Positions 16,500 to 24,007 of a stretch of DNA of 64,000 bases are shown in pieces. Position 1 is the stretch's first letter, and each line of letters starts with the position of its first letter. The notes under the pieces were generated by a model that worked only from the letters and a program-made list of their open reading frames with translations, was not told the origin of the DNA and ran no database searches. The translations under genes were made by a program, and so were the position numbers. Location: NCBI RefSeq assembly GCF_007830495.1, contig NZ_VLKW01000009.1, positions 1 through 64,000 on the forward strand, written 5' to 3'. Origin of the DNA: Pseudoduganella flava. GTDB lineage: Bacteria > Pseudomonadota > Gammaproteobacteria > Burkholderiales > Burkholderiaceae_D.

Positions 16500-17930
16500 A
16501 TGCACACCATCGACACCATCTACATCAACGGGCAATTCGTCACGTCGCACGGCAGCGAGGTGATGACGCTGCAGGACCCGGTCACCGGGGCGGACGCGAC
16601 GCACGTGCGCCTCGCCGACGAAACGGATGCCCGCGCCGCCATCGCGGCCGCCGTTGCGGCGTATGACCGGCACCGGGCCGGCACGCGCGAGCAGCGCATG
16701 GCATGGTTGCAGCGGCTGCACGACGCGGTGCTGGCGCACGAGCGCGAGCTGGTCGACACGATGGTGGCCGAATACGGCGGCCCCGTCGCCACAAGCACGG
16801 GCACGGTGCGCCGCGCCGCCAACGCATTCGCATCCGCCCGGCGCATCCTTGGCAGCTATGCGTTCGAGCGCCGGATCGGCATCGCCAACGTCGTGATGGA
16901 GCCGCTGGGCGTCGTCGGCCTGATCACGCCGTGGAATGCGAACTACAGCTTCATCTGCAACAAGCTGGCGATGGCGCTGGCCGCCGGCAGCACGGGCGTG
17001 ATCAAGCCCGCCGAACTCTCCGCCGCGCAGACGGCGCTGCTGACGCGGGTGCTGCACGAGGCGGACCTGCCACCGGGCCTGTTCAACATCGTCACCGGCC
17101 GCGGCGACACCGTCGGTGCGGAAATCACGCGGCACCCGGACATCGCGAAGATCTCGTTTACCGGCTCGACCGCGGTGGGCAAGACGATCGCGCGTGGCGC
17201 CGTCGACACGATGAAGCGCGTCACGCTGGAGCTGGGCGGCAAGTCGCCGACCTTGCTGCTGGACGACGCCGACTTCGCCAAGGCGATCCCGCTGGCGATC
17301 GGCGCGGCGACGATGAACAGCGGGCAGGCATGCCTCGCGGGCACGCGCCTGCTGGTGCCGGCCGCGCGCCTGGAGGAGGCCCAGCGGATGGCGGCGCAGG
17401 CGATGGGGGCATTGCACGTGGGCGACCCGCGCGATCCGGCCACCCGTATCGGCCCGCTCGTGAACCAGCGCCAGTTCGAGCGCGTGCAGGGCTACATCCG
17501 CAAGGGGATCGAGGAGGGCGCCACGCTGCTGGCGGGCGGGGAGGGACGGCCGGACGGCTTGCAGCAGGGCTGGTTCGTGCGGCCCACCGTGTTCGGCAAT
17601 GTGCGCAACGACATGACGATCGCCCGCGAGGAAATCTTCGGCCCGGTGCTGTGCGTGATCCCGTACCGCGACGAGGATGAGGCCATCGCGATCGCCAACG
17701 ATACTCCCTACGGCCTGCACGCCTACGTGTTCTCGGGCGACCTGGCGCGCGCCAACCGGGTGGCCCGGCGCGTCATCGCCGGGCGCGTGTTCATCAATGG
17801 GTTGTATGATGAACCCGAAGCGCCGTTCGGCGGTTTCAGGCAATCGGGCCTGGGCCGCGAGTTCGGCATCCACGGCTTCGAACAGTACCTGGAACCGAAG
17901 GCATTGATGGGCCATGAACAAGCTCTCTGA
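16500..17930 (+). CDS. NAD(P)-dependent aldehyde dehydrogenase family protein
   Basis: 476 residues. The start at 16500 is fixed by a perfect AGGAGG at 16489-16494. ALDH superfamily motifs are intact: cofactor-binding GLITPWNANYSF (140-151) and FTGSTAVGKT (220-229), the general base Glu244 in LELGGKSP, and the catalytic Cys278 in NSGQACLAG. The C-terminal GGFRQSGLGREFG segment is also present. It oxidises an aldehyde to the acid; the substrate is not evident. Its 3' end overlaps the AraC-type regulator by 17 bases, which suggests co-transcription and possible feedback by that regulator. Confidence 0.94.
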   Translation: MHTIDTIYINGQFVTSHGSEVMTLQDPVTGADATHVRLADETDARAAIAAAVAAYDRHRAGTREQRMAWLQRLHDAVLAHERELVDTMVAEYGGPVATSTGTVRRAANAFASARRILGSYAFERRIGIANVVMEPLGVVGLITPWNANYSFICNKLAMALAAGSTGVIKPAELSAAQTALLTRVLHEADLPPGLFNIVTGRGDTVGAEITRHPDIAKISFTGSTAVGKTIARGAVDTMKRVTLELGGKSPTLLLDDADFAKAIPLAIGAATMNSGQACLAGTRLLVPAARLEEAQRMAAQAMGALHVGDPRDPATRIGPLVNQRQFERVQGYIRKGIEEGATLLAGGEGRPDGLQQGWFVRPTVFGNVRNDMTIAREEIFGPVLCVIPYRDEDEAIAIANDTPYGLHAYVFSGDLARANRVARRVIAGRVFINGLYDEPEAPFGGFRQSGLGREFGIHGFEQYLEPKALMGHEQAL

Positions 17931-18840
17931 TCTTCCGGCCGCGCTGGCGGCCTTGCGCGCCGCCGCGCTGCGCCATTTCGATGGCGTGCCGCTGACGCAG
18001 CGCGACGTGCGCACGGCCATCCCGTGGCTGTCGTTCATCCGCCTGGCCGCCCCCACGCCCACGCAGTGCGCGATGCTGGAACCTTCGATGTGCCTGCTGC
18101 TGCAGGGCGAGAAGCGCACGCTGGTGGGGCAGGAAGTGCTGGCGTACGGCCCGGGCAGCTATGTGCTGTCCGGCGTCGAGCTGCCGGTGGCGGGGCAGGT
18201 GACGGCCGCCACGGCCGCCGCACCGTACCTGGGCATCCGCGTCGGCCTGGATACGAAGGAACTGGCCGCGTTCCTGCTGGAGATGCGCCCGCCGGTGCCG
18301 CCCGCAGCCGAGGGACGCAGCGCCGTCTACGTGGAGCAGGCGGACGACGCGCTGCTCGATGTGTTCGGGCGCCTGCTGCGATTGCTGGAGAGCCCGCGCG
18401 ACGTGCCCGTGCTGGCGCGCATCCTGAAGCAGGAGCTGACCTATCGCCTGCTGACGGCGCCCTCCGGCGGCGTGCTGGCGCAGACGGTGCTGGGCGGGAC
18501 CGACGAGCAGCCGGTCGGGCGGGCGATCCGCTGGATCCGCGAGCATTACGACGAGCCGCTGTCGATCGATGCGCTGGCCCGCGAGGTGCGGCTGTCGACG
18601 TCCGTGCTGCACCGGCGCTTCAAGCAGGTGACGGTGATGAGCCCCCTGCAGTACCAGAAGCAGGTGCGGTTGCTGGAGGCGCGCAAGCTGCTGCTGACGA
18701 GCGGGCTGGAGGCCGCCACGGTGGCGTATCGCGTGGGCTACGAAAGCCCGTCGCAGTTCTCGCGCGAGTACCGCCGGCAGTTCGGTGCGCCGCCGCTGCG
18801 CGATGCGGCGCTGCTGCGGGACCAGATGCCGGAGGTGTAA
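17914..18840 (+). CDS. AraC-family transcriptional regulator
   Basis: 308 residues. The N-terminal cupin-type effector domain (AraC_N type, residues 20-180; MLEPSMCLLLQGEKRTLVG, YGPGSYVLSGVELPV) is followed by a C-terminal double helix-turn-helix (residues 205-305; LSIDALAREVRLSTSVLHRRFKQVTVMSPLQYQKQ and VAYRVGYESPSQFSREYRRQFG). It overlaps the aldehyde dehydrogenase gene, so it probably responds to that enzyme's substrate or product. This is inference from gene order. Confidence 0.93.
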   Translation: MNKLSDLPAALAALRAAALRHFDGVPLTQRDVRTAIPWLSFIRLAAPTPTQCAMLEPSMCLLLQGEKRTLVGQEVLAYGPGSYVLSGVELPVAGQVTAATAAAPYLGIRVGLDTKELAAFLLEMRPPVPPAAEGRSAVYVEQADDALLDVFGRLLRLLESPRDVPVLARILKQELTYRLLTAPSGGVLAQTVLGGTDEQPVGRAIRWIREHYDEPLSIDALAREVRLSTSVLHRRFKQVTVMSPLQYQKQVRLLEARKLLLTSGLEAATVAYRVGYESPSQFSREYRRQFGAPPLRDAALLRDQMPEV

Positions 18841-18856
18841 GCGTACGGCCGGCATG

Positions 18857-18889
18857 AAAAAACGGCGCGCTCCTTGCGGAACGCGCCGT
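18857..18889 (-). terminator. Terminator of the nitronate monooxygenase-like gene
   Basis: On the minus strand the hairpin ACGGCGCG / CGCGCCGT is followed by TTTTTT. It lies 20 bases after the stop of the minus-strand gene at 18911. The AraC gene converges from the other side. Confidence 0.85.
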
Positions 18890-18910
18890 GCAGTCGTTGG
18901 CGGTGAGCGC

Positions 18911-20191
18911 TTACGCCGGTTCGGCCGCCGGCACGTCCTCGCGCGGCGGCAGCGCGATCTGGTTGTCGGTGCTGAACTGGTAGTCGCGGAACACGTGTTC
19001 GGCGGACAGCAGCTGGTACTCGCCGTTGGCCAGCTTGTGCGTCGTGTCCTTCAGGCGGTAGGTGTAATGGCCGCAGGTCCAGCAATTGAAGTTGCGCATG
19101 TGCGTGCACAGGCACGTCTTGTCCATCACCTTGATACCCTTGTCGCTGCCGCCGTTCGCGACCACTTCGCGGTTGTACGAGTTGATGTAGGAGCAGTTGC
19201 CGGTAGCGTCCAGCAGATAGCCGTACGATTCGCAGCCGGGGCGGGTATTGGTGCCGATCGCCGGAGTGTTGCGCAGCATGCGCATCGGGTAGCCCGTCGG
19301 CGAGATGCCGTTGACGATCACGTCCTCTTCGGATGCTTTCGCGTATTCCTGCTTCACCTTGTCCGGCAGCCCGCATTCCTTCGTGATCGTGAAGCGCGTG
19401 GCGACCTGCACGCCGGCCGCGCCCATCTCGAGGAACGAGACGGCATCGCTGCCCGTGAAGATGCCGCCGGCGGCGATGACGGGAATATCGAGCTGTTCCT
19501 GCTTCAGGTAGGCCAGGATTTCGGCGACGATCGTGTGCAGGTCGTAGTCCTGCCAGTCGTCCAGGCCGAAGCCCAGGTGGCCGCCGGCCAACGGGCCTTC
19601 GACGATCACGTAGTCGGGCAGGCGGTCCAGCTTCGCGTTCTTGCGCAGGAAGATCTGCAGCGCGCGCACCGAGGAGACGATGATGCCCAGCTTCGCGTCG
19701 CGGAAGCGCGGGTGGTCGGCCATCAGGCCGAACGAGTTGAAGTGCAGGCCGGCGGACAGCGTGATGCCGTCGATGCCCGCGTCCAGCGCCGCGTTCAGGC
19801 GCACGCGCAGCGTTTCGCGCGGGCCGTTCATCGTCAGCTTCTCCATGCAGTTCACGAAGATGAGGCCCGGGCCCTTCTTCTGCTCCATGGTCTTGCCGAT
19901 GTGCAGGCGCTGCGCTTCGGCCAGGCGGTTCAGGTCGAACTGCACCACCGCCTTGTCCATGTTATTGATGTTGAACTTGTAGAGCTTCGTCTTGTCCTTG
20001 ACGAAGGTGGTGTCGAAGCGGCGGTCGGAAACGTCTTCCACCATCGCGTCGGAAATGTGGCCAATACCGCCCAGGCGCGCCGCTTCCAGCGCGAGCTCGG
20101 AGGTGGAGATGTCCACCCCCATGCCGCCGATCATGATGGGCACGTACTCTTTGTCGCCGAACCGCAGGCGGAAATCATCAACACGTTTCAT
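18911..20191 (-). CDS. Nitronate monooxygenase-family flavoprotein with Cys-rich tail
   Basis: 426 residues. FMN-dependent TIM-barrel enzyme of the nitronate monooxygenase (2-nitropropane dioxygenase) family. It starts IMIGGMGVDIS, has the glycine-rich VEGPLAGGHLGFG loop and the phosphate-binding IPVIAAGGIFTGSDAVSFLEMGAAGVQVATRF segment. After the barrel (about residue 310) comes a tail unusual for the family, with paired cysteines (GCESYGYLLDATGNCSY, then CLCTHMRNFNCWTCGHYTY). It may bind a metal or an Fe-S cluster. Physiological substrate unknown. The gene lies 31 bases after yajQ on the same strand and ends in a clear terminator. Confidence 0.88.
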   Translation of the reverse strand: MKRVDDFRLRFGDKEYVPIMIGGMGVDISTSELALEAARLGGIGHISDAMVEDVSDRRFDTTFVKDKTKLYKFNINNMDKAVVQFDLNRLAEAQRLHIGKTMEQKKGPGLIFVNCMEKLTMNGPRETLRVRLNAALDAGIDGITLSAGLHFNSFGLMADHPRFRDAKLGIIVSSVRALQIFLRKNAKLDRLPDYVIVEGPLAGGHLGFGLDDWQDYDLHTIVAEILAYLKQEQLDIPVIAAGGIFTGSDAVSFLEMGAAGVQVATRFTITKECGLPDKVKQEYAKASEEDVIVNGISPTGYPMRMLRNTPAIGTNTRPGCESYGYLLDATGNCSYINSYNREVVANGGSDKGIKVMDKTCLCTHMRNFNCWTCGHYTYRLKDTTHKLANGEYQLLSAEHVFRDYQFSTDNQIALPPREDVPAAEPA

Positions 20192-20222
20192 TGCTATCCT
20201 CTGGACTACCGGCGCCGCGGGC

Positions 20223-20708
20223 TCAGTCGCGGAAGTTGTTGAATTCGAGCGGCGTATCGGCCACTTCCTTGCGCAGCAGCGCCATCGCGGCCTGCAGGTC
20301 GTCGCGCTTGGCGCCTTGCACGCGCACGGAGTCGCCCTGGATGCTGGCCTGCACCTTCATCTTGCTTTCCTTGATGATCTTGGTGATCTTCTTGGCCGTC
20401 TCGGTCTCGATGCCGTTCTTCACCTTGATCACCTGCTTGACCTTGTCGCCGCCGATCTTCTCGATCTTGCCTTCGTCCAGGAAGCGTACATCCACCTTGC
20501 GCTTGGCCAGCTTGTTGGTCAACACGTCCTTCACTTGGCTCAGCTGGAACTCGGAGTCGGCGAACGCGGTCAGCTCATGTTCCTTCTGCTCGACGCGCGC
20601 ATCGCTGCCCTTGAAGTCGAAGCGCGTGGAGATCTCCTTGTTGGACTGGTCGACGGCGTTGCGCACCTCGATCATGTCAGCTTCGGATACGACGTCAAAC
20701 GATGGCAT
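20223..20708 (-). CDS. yajQ: YajQ family nucleotide-binding protein
   Basis: 161 residues, full length for the YajQ (UPF0234) family. The conserved beginning MPSFDVVSEADMIEVRNAVDQ and the C-terminal DDLQAAMALLRKEV..PLEFNNFRD are intact. YajQ proteins bind nucleotides, and in Xanthomonas and Pseudomonas they act as cyclic-di-GMP receptors. That is notable because the window also carries a Wsp cyclic-di-GMP system, though a functional link is not shown. The ribosome site AAAGGAA is clear. It is divergent from murB. Confidence 0.95.
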   Translation of the reverse strand: MPSFDVVSEADMIEVRNAVDQSNKEISTRFDFKGSDARVEQKEHELTAFADSEFQLSQVKDVLTNKLAKRKVDVRFLDEGKIEKIGGDKVKQVIKVKNGIETETAKKITKIIKESKMKVQASIQGDSVRVQGAKRDDLQAAMALLRKEVADTPLEFNNFRD

Positions 20709-20813
20709 GATTGTTCCTTTCGAAATTCCTGTTGCTCGCGGTGGCCCCGCGAAAGATGCGACATTTTAACGGACAACGAGGCGAACGCTCGGTCGTTTTT
20801 GTTCCTTTCACTC

Positions 20814-20819
20814 TATAAT
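20814..20819 (+). promoter_or_regulatory. Likely -10 box of murB
   Basis: A perfect TATAAT lies 23 bases before the murB ATG in the 133-base yajQ/murB divergent region. No good -35 is seen at 16-18 bases upstream, so the assignment is tentative. Confidence 0.5.
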
Positions 20820-20841
20820 CGAGCAAAATACTCAGCCTGCC

Positions 20842-21906
20842 ATGCATTCCGATCTAGTCATTTCGCACGATTTTTCCCTGCGCACCCTGAACACCTTCGG
20901 GATCGACGCGCGGGCCCGCCACTATGCCCGCATCACCGCGCCCGCCCAGCTGGCGGCCGTGCTGGCCGATCCCCCCCTGGCCGCGCTGCCCCGGCTCGTG
21001 CTGGGCGGCGGCAGCAACCTGCTGCTGACGGGCGACTTCGACGGCCTCGTGCTGCACATGGCCACCAGCGGCCGCGAGATCCTGCCGGGCGGCGGGGAGC
21101 ATGTGCTGGTGCGCGCCCAGGCGGGCGAGAACTGGCATGCCTTCGTCGAATGGACGCTGGCGCAGGGCCTCGGCGGGCTGGAAAACCTGGCGCTGATCCC
21201 CGGCACCGTCGGCGCCGCGCCGATCCAGAATATCGGCGCCTATGGCCTGGAAACGAAAGACGTGTTCCACAGCCTGACGGCGTTCGACCCCGCTTCCGGC
21301 GAGATGGTGACGATGCGGGCCGCCGACTGCCGCTTCGGCTATCGCGACAGCGTGTTCAAGCAGCACCCGGAGCGGGGCCTGATCATCGTCGACGTGACGT
21401 TCGCGCTGCCGCGCGCGTGGCGGCCGAACCTGCGCTACGCCGAACTTGCCAACGAGTTGGCCAATGAGCTGGCCAGCGGGTTGACAAATACCGTGGCGGG
21501 GCAGGGCGCCGCCGTGCCCACGGCACGCCAGGTGGCCGATGCAGTCATCGCGATCCGCCGGCGCAAGCTGCCCGACCCGCAGGTCATCGGCAATGCGGGC
21601 AGCTTCTTCAAGAATCCCGTCGTCAGCGCGGCGCAATGCGCCGCTCTGCTGGAGCGCTATCCGGCGCTGGTCCATCACCGCCAGGAAGACGGCAGCGAGA
21701 AGTTGGCCGCCGGCTGGCTGATCGACCAGTGCGGCTGGAAAGGTAAAAGCCTCGGGGCGGCCGGCGTCTACCCGAAGCAGGCGCTGGTCCTCGTCAACCA
21801 GGGCGGCGCCACGGGCGCGGACGTGCAGCGCCTCGCCCGGGCTATCCAGGCGGACGTGCAGGAACGCTTCGGCGTGCTGCTGGAACCGGAACCGGTCTTC
21901 GTCTGA
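20842..21906 (+). CDS. murB: UDP-N-acetylenolpyruvoylglucosamine reductase
   Basis: 354 residues. Cytosolic FAD enzyme that reduces UDP-GlcNAc-enolpyruvate to UDP-MurNAc in peptidoglycan synthesis. The FAD-binding VLGGGSNLLLTGDFDGLVLH and LALIPGTVGAAPIQNIGAYG segments identify a type I MurB. The catalytic Ser is in GNAGSFFKNPVV and the C-terminal VYPKQALVLVNQG is intact. A short micro-repeat (ELANELANELASGL, about residues 205-218) lengthens the loop before the substrate-binding domain. It is transcribed alone and converges on the wsp operon. Confidence 0.97.
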   Translation: MHSDLVISHDFSLRTLNTFGIDARARHYARITAPAQLAAVLADPPLAALPRLVLGGGSNLLLTGDFDGLVLHMATSGREILPGGGEHVLVRAQAGENWHAFVEWTLAQGLGGLENLALIPGTVGAAPIQNIGAYGLETKDVFHSLTAFDPASGEMVTMRAADCRFGYRDSVFKQHPERGLIIVDVTFALPRAWRPNLRYAELANELANELASGLTNTVAGQGAAVPTARQVADAVIAIRRRKLPDPQVIGNAGSFFKNPVVSAAQCAALLERYPALVHHRQEDGSEKLAAGWLIDQCGWKGKSLGAAGVYPKQALVLVNQGGATGADVQRLARAIQADVQERFGVLLEPEPVFV

Positions 21907-21921
21907 TTGGGCCAGCCTGGG

Positions 21922-22935
21922 TCAGGCCAGCTGCGCGGCGCTGACGGAGCGGTTGCGGCCCTGTTCCTTCGCGGCGTACAGCGCGCGGTCGGCCCCTTCG
22001 AGCAAGTCGGCCGGGCTGATGCCCGGCGCGGGAATCAGCGTGGCCACGCCGACGGACATCGTGACGAAGCCGTGCGACGCCTGCGGGTTCTCCAGCCTCA
22101 GCTCCGCCAGGCTGCGCACGCACTCCTCGGCCACGACGCGGGCGCCGGCCGCTTCCGTATCCGGCAGCACGATCGCGAATTCCTCGCCACCGTAGCGGGC
22201 GGCCAGGTCGGCCGGGCGCTTCAGGCAGGCCGTCAGCACGGCGGCCGCCTTCTTCAGGCACAGGTCGCCGGCCAGGTGGCCGAACGTGTCGTTGTACATC
22301 TTGAAGCAGTCGATGTCGCCCAGCAGCAGCGACAACGGGCGGCGTTCGCGCTGGCCGCGCTGCCATTCGTGCTGCACGGCCTCGTCGAAGCGGCGGCGGT
22401 TGGCGATGCCCGTCAGGCTGTCCAACGCGGCCAGCTTCTGCAGCTCGATGTTCGCGATCGCCAGGTTCTTCTGACTTTCGCGCAGGAAATGGAACGCTTC
22501 GTCGCGCTGCAGCAGGCTGATGCACGCGTTGGAGTGGTAGCGCACGCGCGCCAGCAGTTCCACGCGGTCCGGCAGTTTGACCAGGTAGTCGTTCGCGCCC
22601 ACCGCGAAGCCGTGCGCTTTCGACGTGGGCTCTTCCTTGGAGGACAGCACGATGACGGGCACGTGCGCCAGCGATGCCTGGGCGCGGTAGCGGCGGATCA
22701 GCTCGAAGCCGTCCCAGCCAGGCATCACGAGGTCCTGCAGGATCACCGTGGGTTGCATGCGCAGGGCGATGTCGACCGCCTGGGCCGGGTCGGTCACGAA
22801 ATGGAACTCGATGTCGGGCTGGTCCGCGAGCATGCGGCGCACCGCCTCGACAACCATCAGCTGGTCGTCGACGAGCAGGACACGCACTTTGAAGGCAGTG
22901 AGGGCGATTTCCGGTGCGGTGCCGGCCTGGGACAT
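21922..22935 (-). CDS. wspR: Response regulator diguanylate cyclase (WspR-like)
   Basis: 337 residues. A CheY-like receiver (residues 16-135; phospho-acceptor Asp68 in ILQDLVMPG, switch Lys near 120) is joined by a short helix to a GGDEF domain (170-330). The active site is intact (RYGGEEF, 249-253). An RxxD inhibitory I-site (RPAD, 240-243) stands exactly five residues before it. Phosphorylation by the WspE kinase is expected to switch on cyclic-di-GMP synthesis and so biofilm formation. It is the last gene of the wsp operon, 43 bases after wspF. Confidence 0.94.
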   Translation of the reverse strand: MSQAGTAPEIALTAFKVRVLLVDDQLMVVEAVRRMLADQPDIEFHFVTDPAQAVDIALRMQPTVILQDLVMPGWDGFELIRRYRAQASLAHVPVIVLSSKEEPTSKAHGFAVGANDYLVKLPDRVELLARVRYHSNACISLLQRDEAFHFLRESQKNLAIANIELQKLAALDSLTGIANRRRFDEAVQHEWQRGQRERRPLSLLLGDIDCFKMYNDTFGHLAGDLCLKKAAAVLTACLKRPADLAARYGGEEFAIVLPDTEAAGARVVAEECVRSLAELRLENPQASHGFVTMSVGVATLIPAPGISPADLLEGADRALYAAKEQGRNRSVSAAQLA

Positions 22936-22978
22936 CGGGCTTTCCTATGGTTGGAGGGTCTGTCGGCACTGGCGGCGG

Positions 22979-24007
22979 TCAGGACCTGCCACCAGTGGTG
23001 CTGCGCAGGAAGGGGCCGATCTTCTCGAGCGGCAGGATGAGCTGCGCCGCGTCGAGCTCCGCCGCTGCGCGCGGCATGCCGTACACGGCGCTCGACGCCT
23101 GGTCCTGCGCCACCGTCGTCTTGCCGGCGCGCCGCAGGGCCAGCAGCCCCTCGGCGCCGTCCCGGCCCATGCCGGTCAGCAGGACGCCGATCGCCTCTTC
23201 GCGCCAGTGCTGCGCCACGCAGCGGAAGAAAACGTCGACGGATGGCCGGTACGCGTAATCCCTCGGCACCGCATCGTAACCCAAGTGGTGTGTTTCATCC
23301 AGTACCAGGTGGTCGTTGCTCTTTGCAATCATCACGGTGCCGCCCATCAGCTCGTCGCCGTCCTCGATGGGACGCACCGGCATCGTCACCTGGTCGCTCA
23401 GCCATTTGGCGAAGTGGTCGGCGAAGTTCGCGTCGATGTGCTGCACGACGACGATCGCGCAATGCGGTGGCGCGCGCCAGCCGGCCAGGATGTTGGAGAC
23501 GGCCAGCGGCCCTCCCGTCGAGGCGCCGATCGCGACCAGCGTGCGCACCCCCGTCGCAGAGCGCTCTTCGGTCGGGCCGAACGTGCGCGGCTGCATCGCC
23601 TGCGAGCCGCCGCTGTGGCGGATCAACTTGTCCAGCGTGCGCAGCTTGGCCAGCAGCTGGGCACCGCCCTCGTTGTGGCCGGGCATCAGCATCGGCGTGG
23701 CCGTCACGTCCAGCGCGCCGGCGCCGAGCGCGCGGAACACCTGGTTGACGCTGTCCTGCGGCCGGCCGGTGACGATCAGGATCGCGCACGGCGACTCGGC
23801 CATGATGCGGCGGGTCGCCTCGACGCCGTCCAGCTCGGGCATGTTCAGGTCCATCAGCACCAGGTCCGGCCGGTTCTCCGCGCACATGCGCACGGCTTCG
23901 AGCCCGGTGCGCGCGATCCACACCACCTGGTGCAGCTTGGTGGCGGCAATCACCCGGCGCAGCGCTTCCGCCGCCATCGCGACGTCGTTGGCGATGCCGA
24001 TCTTCAT
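22979..24007 (-). CDS. wspF: Chemotaxis-type methylesterase (WspF/CheB-like)
   Basis: 342 residues. An N-terminal receiver (Asp53 in LVLMDLNMPELDG) is followed by a CheB methylesterase domain with the triad Ser163 (GASTGGP), His190 (VVQHID) and Asp283 (LLTGMGRDG). It removes methyl groups from the WspA receptor and so damps the pathway; in Pseudomonas, loss of wspF gives wrinkly, high cyclic-di-GMP colonies. The start overlaps the end of the wspE-like gene by four bases. Confidence 0.94.
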   Translation of the reverse strand: MKIGIANDVAMAAEALRRVIAATKLHQVVWIARTGLEAVRMCAENRPDLVLMDLNMPELDGVEATRRIMAESPCAILIVTGRPQDSVNQVFRALGAGALDVTATPMLMPGHNEGGAQLLAKLRTLDKLIRHSGGSQAMQPRTFGPTEERSATGVRTLVAIGASTGGPLAVSNILAGWRAPPHCAIVVVQHIDANFADHFAKWLSDQVTMPVRPIEDGDELMGGTVMIAKSNDHLVLDETHHLGYDAVPRDYAYRPSVDVFFRCVAQHWREEAIGVLLTGMGRDGAEGLLALRRAGKTTVAQDQASSAVYGMPRAAAELDAAQLILPLEKIGPFLRSTTGGRS

